Positions 1 through 8,514 of a stretch of DNA of 64,000 bases are shown one piece after another. The first letter of the stretch is position 1. Each line of letters starts with the position of its first letter. Origin of the DNA: Phalacrocorax aristotelis. Lineage: Eukaryota; Chordata; Aves; Suliformes; Phalacrocoracidae. Below the pieces are notes generated by a model. It was not told the origin of the DNA. It ran no database searches and was given only the letters and a program-made list of their open reading frames with translations. Made by a program: the position numbers and the translations under genes. Where the stretch lies: NCBI RefSeq assembly GCF_949628215.1, contig NW_027441285.1, positions 1-64,000 on the forward strand, written 5' to 3'.

Positions 1-355
1 AGAAACAACAACAGAAATGCAATGGAAAAGAGAACAACGAGAGGCGCAAAGCCCCGGGGGAGGAGGGAAGGGAGGGCAGAGGGGGAACGAACCGCCGAAA
101 CAAACCGCACGCGCCGCAGCCGCGCCGCAGCCGCGCCGCGCCGCTCCCGAGCTGCAACTGGCCCCCCTCCATAGGCTGGTCATGGTGTCACGTGGTAGGG
201 AATGAACCTGCCGTCGGCCAGTCGGGCTCAGCCGCCCCCGCCACGGCCCCGCCCCTCCCAGCCCCCCCGCCACGCGGCAGAGCCCGGGAAGCTGGAAAGG
301 CAGCCGCCCCCCCACAGTGAGGAGAATTAACCCCTTCTCAGCCAAAACCAGCACA
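1..355 (-). mobile_element. Solo LTR of an avian endogenous retrovirus, unit 1 (cut by window start)
   Basis: This is the right-hand 355 bp of the LTR seen whole in the following units. Read on the minus strand it begins TGTGCTGGTTTTGGCTGAG and, in whole copies, finishes CTAAACCACGACA, so it has TG...CA ends. From memory this matches a common avian ERV LTR type, and that orientation places the family's CRE/TATA promoter ahead of its A/T-rich end. It contains a G-quadruplex motif on the + strand (56-85), a GC-rich short tandem repeat (about 109-145) and a CACGTG site (189-194). No internal retroviral region is present, so it is a fossil solo LTR. Confidence 0.75.
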
Positions 356-1150
356 TGTGGTTTAAGTTATTCTGGGTTGTTTTGGGGTTTTTTTTAGGGA
401 GAGTTTACATTATTTTTGTACTGTCCCTTTTCTTAGCAAAATGTGTTCCGTTTCAACAAAGCCTACCGACCCCAACCCCGCTTGCTGCTGTCAGGACCCT
501 GCCGGCCATGAGCCAGGCTGTGGCACGAAGCTCCGCGGCCAGAGCCCTGATGGCAATCCCAAGCAGGCAGCCGTGAAGTGACACCACCAGCGGGGATTTG
601 CTGCAGCGATCCCTCCAGGCGATTGCTTTGCTTTGCCACAGCCCCAGCAGCATCACTGTGTCGGGGGGGCTGTGGAGTTGCTCTGTGGACAACGGAGAGC
701 CCGGCCCAGCTCAGCTGCCACGCCGTGGACACCCCCAGCCGCTGCTGCTATTGCTGGCCAAAAACCACTGCCAGGAGTCAAATCCCAATTAGTGCCCACT
801 TTTGCCACAAGTACCGCTTCTCACCTGGCTCCGTCCCAGTCACAGCAGGGATACAGAGCTGGCTCCAAAGCTGCGCGGCCAGAGCCCTGATGGGAAGCGG
901 GGGGCGGGTGGGTGAAGGCTGCTCCAGCCTCCCTGCGCTCGCAGGAAACGTGCCCAAAAGCGTCTGCACAAGAAGCCCGTGCCACAGTCCCTCCCGCCCC
1001 GGATCACAGCCCTGTGCCTGTCCCCAGGTCCCAGATGCAGGGAAGGAGACGGCTGGGCGTGGGGACATTTGTCACCTGGCTCCGCACACGCGTGACCGTG
1101 TTTGTGACCCTACATGCGTGCAGAGCCGTGTCACAAAGAGCCCAGGCTGG
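356..1150 (+). other. 5' flank between LTR and core promoter
   Basis: This 795-bp stretch lies upstream of the gene and has the same length in every unit. Its first ~110 bp are AT-rich, with a TGTGGTTT motif at the LTR edge and a run of eight T; the rest is GC-rich. It holds a 24-bp motif occurring twice (530-553 and 870-893, one mismatch), TCACCTGGCTCCG twice (821-833 and 1072-1084), a G-quadruplex motif (892-912) and an 8-bp inverted repeat (1101-1108 / 1130-1137). I see no gene in it. Equivalents: 4677-5471, 9000-9794, 13321-14115, 17643-18437, 21964-22758, 26286-27080, 30608-31402, 34930-35724, 39247-40041, 43541-44335, 47862-48656, 52171-52965, 56493-57287, 60802-61596. Confidence 0.7.
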
Positions 1151-1185
1151 ATAAATACCCCGCGCAACCGCCCCCAGCTCAGTGG
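1151..1185 (+). promoter_or_regulatory. Predicted core promoter: TATA-like box plus initiator
   Basis: ATAAATA at 1151-1157 lies 30 bp upstream of the A (1181) in an initiator-like CTCAGTGG, which is the canonical TATA-to-start spacing. The start codon follows 100 bp later and the predicted 5' UTR has no upstream ATG. The ATG context has G at -3 and G at +4, which is strong. Equivalent TATA starts: 5472, 9795, 14116, 18438, 22759, 27081, 31403, 35725, 40042, 44336, 48657, 52966, 57288, 61597. The transcription start is inferred from motif spacing only. Confidence 0.6.
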
Positions 1186-1280
1186 CGAGTTTGCCACAGA
1201 CGCTGGAAGATCAGGACGGTCTTTGACCGCACTGACGTCCCCAAGCCCAGCCATCTCCTTCACTGCAGCCACTTGCGGTG

Positions 1281-3664
1281 ATGGAGCTGAGGTCGCGGCG
1301 CCGCAAGATGCCGCAGTCCCCCCCTGCCCAGTGTCCCCCGGCGCCGCCGGAGGAGCAGGCAGGACCCTCCCGTGTGCCACCCCCGCGCAAAAGAAAGCGT
1401 CAGGTCCCCAAGGAGGAAGGTGAGCGCAGAGCATCCCCCACCGGGCACCTGCCAGAGGGGATTTTGGCTGGTGCCCAGCTGTGCAAGCGGAGGCCCCCGC
1501 ATCGTGGCAAGGCGCCCCGGCCTCTCCCCCGTCCCGCTCCCGGCACTGCCGCCCCAGCACACCGGCGCGGTGCTGGGGGTGACAGCGCCGCTGTCCTCCG
1601 ACAGTATGCAGGCTGTGCTGGCGAGCAGACTGTGACCCCGAAGTCGTGGGGCAGCTGTGCCGTCAGAAGGGGCTCTGCGTCCATGAGAACTGCCTGGTGA
1701 GTCCCCGGGGCTCAACACCCACCGGTCCACAACACCCCGCCCTCTCCAGCACCGCGGCACAGGCAGCCCCTGGCACGCACCCTCTTTTCCCCCCTTGCAG
1801 TACCACGCCACCAGGCTGGGCCAGAAAGGGGCCGATGAAGAGGGCTTCTACGGCTTTCTCTTCCCCGACATCCGGCAGGAGCTGAAGCGGGTGGCACAGA
1901 AGGTGAGGCCGGAGGGGACGTGCCCCCACCGTGGTCCCCGTGTCCCGAGCCCGGCGCTGCACAGGCCAGCAACCCCCCAGGAATGCTCTGGCAGCTGGCT
2001 GCAAGCAACCGCCCCCAGATCCTCCTTCCCCCAAAAGGGCCCATTTCTGCAGCAACTGGGGATTTGGGGAGGGTAGGGGACGTTATCAGCGGCCCAGTGT
2101 CAATGGCCAGGCAGCCCACCGAAACGCGGCGGGGCTGCGCTGGGCGAGGGCGAACAGGGCTCCCCGGGGAGTGCGGCATTGACTGCGCGGCGCTGACGCT
2201 GTCCACCTCCATGCCGTCCCCAGAGGTGCTGCATCTGCCGGCTGCGGGGTGCCTCGGTCGCCTGTCGGCGCAGGCGCTGCCGCCGAATCTTCCACTTCCC
2301 CTGCGGCAGTGAGCGGGGCTGCGTCTCCCAGTTCTTCGGGGAGTTCAAGTGAGTGTGGCTGCCTTGAAGGGCCAGGGCCGGACCCAGGCCAGGGCCTGGG
2401 GCAGAGGAGGCCTGTGGCTGAACCGTCACCTCCCTCCCACAGGTCCTTCTGCTGGAAGCACCGGCCGGTGCAGCGGGTGCGGGCGGTGCAGCAGGACGAG
2501 ACCCCCTGCCTCATCTGCCAGGAGGCGGTGGCGGGGCGGCCCTGCTACGACACCCTGGTCTGTCCTGCCTGTGCCAGCGCCTGGTTCCACCGCCGCTGCA
2601 TCCAGGTAGGCGACATCGCCCCCGGCCCCTGACGGGATCAGCCCTGTCGTCACCCTGTCGCCCAGCTCCCAGGGGGCGAACGAGACCCGCCCCGGCTCTG
2701 ACGTTGATGCCCTCTCTGCCCCAGGGCCAGGCGCTGCGCTCTGCCCTGCACTACTTCCGCTGCCCCCTCTGCCAGGACGTGCCGACCTTCCAGGCGGAGA
2801 TGTTTCGCCTGGGCATCAAAATCCCCGACAGGTCGGTGCCCTCCCCGCTGCCCCCTTCCCCCTCCGTGGTGCTCCGGCCGATCCCCTCCTGCCTCCCTGG
2901 GTGCCAGCAGGGTGGCCCCCACGCCCCCCGCGGCTGAGGGCTTCCTGTCTCCCGCAGGGATGCTGCCTGGGAGGAGGACGGGGCCTTCGCGGACCACTAC
3001 CAGCGGCACAGCTCCTGCGATGCCAGCCAGTGCCTGTGCCCGGTGGGACGGGAGCAGGCGGAGGTGAACGGGTGAGTGCCCGTGTCCCCGGTCCCTGCAG
3101 CCCCGGCGAGGAGACGATGCCTTCGTCTCCTCCTCTGGGCAGGTATCCCGGGGGGGTCGGGTCCCTGGGATGGCGAGCTGGGCCTGGCACCAGGTGCGTG
3201 CCGGCAGCTCAGCTGCAGGTGCCTGGAGGGGAGCAGGGCCCAACGCTGCGCCCGGGCTGGCAGCCCACAGCTCGGGGGGCCTTTGGTGGCAGTGGGTCCC
3301 ATTGCTCCCCCAGGCCCTGGAGACTTCTGCTCTGTGGCTCCTGTGCCTCCCGCGGCACCCACCAGCTCTGCTCCGGCATAGGAGAAGACGCCGACTCCTG
3401 GGAGTGCGGCGACTGCAGCGGCACGGGCACTGGTGAGGGGGGCGGGGCAGGGTGCCCACAGCCACGTGGCCACCACAGCACGTGGGACCTGGGGCCAGGC
3501 GCAGGGCTCTGATGCGGGGAGGGAGCGAGCGTGGCCTGGACTTGTTGTGCTCATCGTCTCCCTGCCTGCCCCTTGCAGCGCCTCCCGTTGCACCTGGCCC
3601 AGACTCCAGCCCCGCCGACGCAGGGACCCTCGCACAGCACCCCGGGTCCTGGCACTTCAGCTGA
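1281..3664 (+). CDS. PHF7-like: PHF7-like PHD/RING-finger protein, copy 1 (reference copy)
   Basis: Predicted 348-residue PHD finger protein 7 homologue. Exons: 1281-1419, 1605-1696, 1801-1902, 2224-2348, 2443-2605, 2725-2831, 2958-3071, 3314-3432, 3579-3664; all introns are GT-AG and all phases agree. Residues 1-46 are Pro-rich and basic, with PRKRKR at 35-40 (likely nuclear import). The extended PHD has C48, C51, H73, C76, then C113, C116, C125, C130, H135, C138, C156, H159. The central RING/PHD variant has C175, C178, C193, C196, H202, C205, C220, C223. The last PHD-like module has C263, C268, C288, C291, H297, C300, C312, C315. Family landmarks are VHENCL, FHFPC, IPDRDAAWE and GTHQLC. Mouse PHF7 ubiquitinates histone H2A in spermatids; that role is inferred here. 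This copy has R31, Q41, A181. The tail after residue 321 is uncertain: a weaker acceptor (exon start 3610) would give another frame ending at 3752. Confidence 0.9.
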
Positions 3665-3750
3665 GGAAGAAGAGGCCAGGATCCTCGCAGGACACCCCGG
3701 CACCCAGCTGCCCTCCCAGCCCCTCTCCCAGAAACCTGCAGAGCCTCACT

Positions 3751-3756
3751 AATAAA
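3751..3756 (+). terminator. Polyadenylation signal AATAAA
   Basis: AATAAA lies 87 bp after the predicted stop codon and is followed by TG-rich sequence (about 3772-3790) that could act as the downstream element. It overlaps the TAA that ends the alternative last-exon frame. Equivalents: 8074-8079, 12395-12400, 16717-16722, 21038-21043, 25360-25365, 29682-29687, 34004-34009, 38326-38331, 42642-42647, 46936-46941, 51257-51262, 55567-55572, 59888-59893. Confidence 0.8.
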
Positions 3757-4191
3757 AGCTGGAACGTCACACGTGGCCTTGCTGATGTGCCGAAATGCTG
3801 CGGCGCAAGGGCCTCCGCGGTGGCCCTGACCCTCCCCTTGGCACCGTGGGTGCTGCCAGGTCGTTTCCCAAACAGGAGCTGGCACTGGCCGCCCCAGGTG
3901 AGATGCTGGTGTCACCCGCTTGGGGACGTGATGTGCGGCACCAGAGCTGAACCCACGGGGGCTGGGGAGGGGGAAGCTCCACGGGAGCTGCTGAGGGGCC
4001 AAGGCCTCCCTGCCCAGGGCGCGGAGCAGTGGACCCAGGGTGCGGGGAGGGCAAGGGCGTCCCCGTGGGTCCCTTCTCCCACACCGGGGCTCCAGCAGGG
4101 ACTTCAGAGACGTCCAGAGGGGTTCGTAGCACAAGCGCTTTGTTCAGGCATCAGAATTCCTGACTCTCCATTAACGAGCCGAATGACGTGG
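3757..4191. other. Intergenic spacer, no recognisable content
   Basis: This 435-bp GC-rich spacer between the polyadenylation signal and the next LTR has the same length in every unit. I see no gene, repeat family or RNA in it beyond one CACGTG at 3770-3775. Equivalents: 8080-8514, 12401-12835, 16723-17157, 21044-21478, 25366-25800, 29688-30122, 34010-34444, 38332-38766, 42648-43082, 46942-47376, 51263-51697, 55573-56007, 59894-60328. Copies 12 and 14 share one private base here (51432 and 60063). Confidence 0.7.
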
Positions 4192-4676
4192 TGTCGTGGT
4201 TTAGGCGGCAGCTCAGCCCCACACAGTCGCTCGCTCCCTCCCCCACCGGTAGATGGGGGAGAGAATCAGAAGGGTAACGCTCGTGGGTTGCGATAAGAAC
4301 AGTTTAATAATTAAAATTAACAGAAACAACAACAGAAATGCAATGGAAAAGAGAACAACGAGAGGCGCAAAGCCCCGGGGGAGGAGGGAAGGGAGGGCAG
4401 AGGGGGAACGAACCGCCGAAACAAACCGCACGCGCCGCAGCCGCGCCGCAGCCGCGCCGCGCCGCTCCCGAGCTGCAACTGGCCCCCCTCCATAGGCTGG
4501 TCATGGTGTCACGTGGTAGGGAATGAACCTGCCGTCGGCCAGTCGGGCTCAGCCGCCCCCGCCACGGCCCCGCCCCTCCCAGCCCCCCCGCCACGCGGCA
4601 GAGCCCGGGAAGCTGGAAAGGCAGCCGCCCCCCCACAGTGAGGAGAATTAACCCCTTCTCAGCCAAAACCAGCACA
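4192..4676 (-). mobile_element. Solo LTR of an avian endogenous retrovirus, unit 2 (whole, 485 bp)
   Basis: First complete LTR in the window. On the + strand it runs from TGTCGTGGTTTAGG to AAAACCAGCACA, with TG/CA ends. It is flanked by an imperfect 5-bp direct repeat (CGTGG on the left, TGTGG on the right) that fits a target-site duplication. The promoter-like order of the family is on the minus strand, so it points away from its own unit's gene and toward the 3' end of the preceding gene. No gag, pol or env sequence adjoins it. It is present at the same place in all units, so insertion predates amplification; the insertion is old relative to the array. Confidence 0.8.
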
Positions 4677-5601
4677 TGTGGTTTAAGTTATTCTGGGTTG
4701 TTTTGGGGTTTTTTTTAGGGAGAGTTTACATTATTTTTGTACTGTCCCTTTTCTTAGCAAAATGTGTTCCGTTTCAACAAAGCCTACCGACCCCAACCCC
4801 GCTTGCTGCTGTCAGGACCCTGCCGGCCATGAGCCAGGCTGTGGCACGAAGCTCCGCGGCCAGAGCCCTGATGGCAATCCCAAGCAGGCAGCCGTGAAGT
4901 GACACCACCAGCGGGGATTTGCTGCAGCGATCCCTCCAGGCGATTGCTTTGCTTTGCCACAGCCCCAGCAGCATCACTGTGTCGGGGGGGCTGTGGAGTT
5001 GCTCTGTGGACAACGGAGAGCCCGGCCCAGCTCAGCTGCCACGCCGTGGACACCCCCAGCCGCTGCTGCTATTGCTGGCCAAAAACCACTGCCAGGAGTC
5101 AAATCCCAATTAGTGCCCACTTTTGCCACAAGTACCGCTTCTCACCTGGCTCCGTCCCAGTCACAGCAGGGATACAGAGCTGGCTCCAGAGCTGCGCGGC
5201 CAGAGCCCTGATGGGAAGCGGGGGGCGGGTGGGTGAAGGCTGCTCCAGCCTCCCTGCGCTCGCGGGAAACGTGCCCAAAAGCGTCTGCACAAGAAGCCCG
5301 TGCCACAGTCCCTCCCGCCCCGGATCACAGCCCTGTGCCTGTCCCCAGGTCCCAGATGCAGGGAAGGAGACGGCTGGGCGTGGGGACATTTGTCACCTGG
5401 CTCCGCACACGCGTGACCGTGTTTGTGACCCTACATGCGTGCAGAGCCGTGTCACAAAGAGCCCAGGCTGGATAAATACCCCGCGCAACCGCCCCCAGCT
5501 CAGTGGCGAGTTTGCCACAGACGCTGGAAGATCAGGACGGTCTTTGACCGCACCGACGTCCCCAAGCCCAGCCATCTCCTTCACTGCAGCCACTTGCGGT
5601 G

Positions 5602-7987
5602 ATGGAGCTGAGGTCGCGGCGCCGCAAGATGCCGCAGTCCCCCCCTGCCCAGTGTCCCCCGGCGCCGCCGGAGGAGCAGGCAGGACCCTCCCGTGTGCCA
5701 CCCCCGCGCAAAAGAAAGCGTCAGGTCCCCAAGGAGGAAGGTGAGCGCAGAGCATCCCCCACCGGGCACCTGCCAGAGGGGATTTTGGCTGGTGCCCAGC
5801 TGTGCAAGCGGAGGCCCCCGCATCGTGGCAAGGCGCCCCGGCCTCTCCCCCGTCCCGCTCCCGGCACTGCCGCCCCAGCACACCGGCGCGGTGCTGGGGG
5901 TGACAGCGCCGCTGTCCTCCGACAGTATGCAGGCTGTGCTGGCGAGCAGACTGTGACCCCGAAGTCGTGGGGCAGCTGTGCCGTCAGAAGGGGCTCTGCG
6001 TCCATGAGAACTGCCTGGTGAGTCCCCGGGGCTCAACACCCACCGGTCCACAACACCCCGCCCTCTCCAGCACCGCGGCACAGGCAGCCCCTGGCACGCA
6101 CCCTCTTTTCCCCCCCTTGCAGTACCACGCCACCAGGCTGGGCCAGAAAGGGGCCGATGAAGAGGGCTTCTACGGCTTTCTCTTCCCCGACATCCGGCAG
6201 GAGCTGAAGCGGGTGGCACAGAAGGTGAGGCCGGAGGGGACGTGTCCCCACCGTGGTCCCCGTGTCCCGAGCCCGGCGCTGCACAGGCCAGCAACCCCCC
6301 AGGAATGCTCTGGCAGCTGGCTGCAAGCAACCGCCCCCAGATCCTCCTTCCCCCAAAAGGGCCCATTTCTGCAGCAACTGGGGATTTGGGGAGGGTAGGG
6401 GACGTTATCAGCGGCCCAGTGTCAATGGCCAGGCAGCCCACCGAAACGCGGCGGGGCTGCGCTGGGCGAGGGCGAACAGGGCTCCCCGGGGAGTGCGGCA
6501 TTGACTGCACGGCGCTGACGCTGTCCACCTCCATGCCGTCCCCAGAGGTGCTGCATCTGCCGGCTGCGGGGTGCCTCGGTCGCCTGTCGGCGCAGGCGCT
6601 GCCGCCGAATCTTCCACTTCCCCTGCGGCAGTGAGCGGGGCTGCGTCTCCCAGTTCTTCGGGGAGTTCAAGTGAGTGTGGCCGCCTTGAAGGGCCAGGGC
6701 CGGACCCAGGCCAGGGCCTGGGGCAGAGGAGGCCTGTGGCTGAACCGTCACCTCCCTCCCACAGGTCCTTCTGCTGGAAGCACCGGCCGGTGCAGCGGGT
6801 GCGGGCGGTGCAGCAGGACGAGACCCCCTGCCTCATCTGCCAGGAGGTGGTGGCGGGGCGGCCCTGCTACGACACCCTGGTCTGTCCTGCCTGTGCCAGC
6901 GCCTGGTTCCACCGCCGCTGCATCCAGGTAGGCGACATCGCCCCCGGCCCCTGACGGGATCAGCCCTGTCGTCACCCTGTCGCCCAGCTCCCAGGGGGCG
7001 AACGAGACCCGCCCCGGCTCTGACGTTGATGCCCTCTCTGCCCCAGGGCCAGGCGCTGCGCTCTGCCCTGCACTACTTCCGCTGCCCCCTCTGCCAGGAC
7101 GTGCCGACCTTCCAGGCGGAGATGTTTCGCCTGGGCATCAAAATCCCCGACAGGTCGGTGCCCTCCCCGCTGCCCCCTTCCCCCTCCGTGGTGCTCCGGC
7201 CGATCCCCTCCTGCCTCCCTGGGTGCCAGCAGGGTGGCCCCCACGCCCCCCGCGGCTGAGGGCTTCCTGTCTCCCGCAGGGATGCTGCCTGGGAGGAGGA
7301 CGGGGCCTTCGCGGACCACTACCAGCGGCACAGCTCCTGCGATGCCAGCCAGTGCCTGTGCCCGGTGGGACGGGAGCAGGCGGAGGTGAACGGGTGAGTG
7401 CCCGTGTCCCCGGTCCCTGCAGCCCCGGCGAGGAGACGATGCCTTCGTCTCCTCCTCTGGGCAGGTATCCCGGGGGGGGTCGGGTCCCTGGGATGGCGAG
7501 CTGGGCCTGGCACCAGGTGCGTGCCGGCAGCTCAGCTGCAGGTGCCTGGAGGGGAGCAGGGCCCAACGCTGCGCCCGGGCTGGCAGCCCACAGCTCGGGG
7601 GGCCTTTGGTGGCAGTGGGTCCCATTGCTCCCCCAGGCCCTGGAGACTTCTGCTCTGTGGCTCCTGTGCCTCCCGCGGCACCCACCAGCTCTGCTCCGGC
7701 ATAGGAGAAGACGCCGACTCCTGGGAGTGCGGCGACTGCAGCGGCACGGGCACTGGTGAGGGGGGCGGGGCAGGGTGCCCACAGCCACGTGGCCACCACA
7801 GCACGTGGGACCTGGGGCCAGGCGCAGGGCTCTGATGCGGGGAGGGAGCGAGCGTGGCCTGGACTTGTTGTGCTCATCGTCTCCCTGCCTGCCCCTTGCA
7901 GCGCCTCCCGTTGCACCTGGCCCAGACTCCAGCCCCGCCGACGCAGGGACCCTCGCACAGCACCCCGGGTCCTGGCACTTCAGCTGA
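5602..7987 (+). CDS. PHF7-like: PHF7-like PHD/RING-finger protein, copy 2
   Basis: Exons: 5602-5740, 5926-6017, 6123-6224, 6546-6670, 6765-6927, 7047-7153, 7280-7393, 7637-7755, 7902-7987. Protein markers are R31, Q41 and V181, so the central RING-like module differs from copy 1 by Ala-to-Val between C178 and C193. Intron 2 has one more C (run of seven) and intron 7 one more G (run of eight) than copy 1. Intron 7 carries the GCAGGT marker. All zinc ligands and splice sites are kept. It is preceded by a promoter with TATA at 5472. Confidence 0.9.
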
Positions 7988-8514
7988 GGAAGAAGAGGCC
8001 AGGATCCTCGCAGGACACCCCGGCACCCAGCTGCCCTCCCAGCCCCTCTCCCAGAAACCTGCAGAGCCTCACTAATAAAAGCTGGAACGTCACACGTGGC
8101 CTTGCTGATGTGCCGAAATGCTGCGGCGCAAGGGCCTCCGCGGTGGCCCTGACCCTCCCCTTGGCACCGTGGGTGCTGCCAGGTCGTTTCCCAAACAGGA
8201 GCTGGCACTGGCCGCCCCAGGTGAGATGCTGGTGTCACCCGCTTGGGGACGTGATGTGCGGCACCAGAGCTGAACCCACGGGGGCTGGGGAGGGGGAAGC
8301 TCCACGGGAGCTGCTGAGGGGCCAAGGCCTCCCTGCCCAGGGCGCGGAGCAGTGGACCCAGGGTGCGGGGAGGGCAAGGGCGTCCCCGTGGGTCCCTTCT
8401 CCCACACCGGGGCTCCAGCAGGGACTTCAGAGACGTCCAGAGGGGTTCGTAGCACAAGCGCTTTGTTCAGGCATCAGAATTCCTGACTCTCCATTAACGA
8501 GCCGAATGACGTGG

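Noticed and set aside
355-576. Small hydrophobic open frame beginning MWFKLFWVV
   Set aside because: The apparent membrane segment comes from the T-rich start of the 5' flank; there is no promoter or homology, and the ATG sits at the LTR junction.
578-1423. 281-codon plus-strand open frame across the 5' flank and exon 1
   Set aside because: It crosses the TATA box and predicted start site and runs through exon 1 out of frame with the PHF7-like protein. Its composition is low-complexity and it has no recognisable domain; high GC gives few stop codons.
2249-2632. 127-codon open frame over exons 4 and 5
   Set aside because: Only its second part (exon 5) is in the true frame; its start lies in exon 4 in a wrong frame and it reads through intron 4. 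The phase-consistent spliced model explains the region better.
2650-4134. Long minus-strand open frame (494 codons), repeated in each unit
   Set aside because: It is antisense to exons 6-9, is arginine/proline/glycine-rich as GC-rich noise would be, matches no domain I know, and breaks into different pieces whenever the intron 7 G run has eight instead of seven bases, so it is not under selection.
3433-4296. 287-codon plus-strand open frame from intron 8 into the spacer and LTR
   Set aside because: It starts at the intron 8 donor and passes through the poly(A) signal and the LTR edge; no family resemblance.
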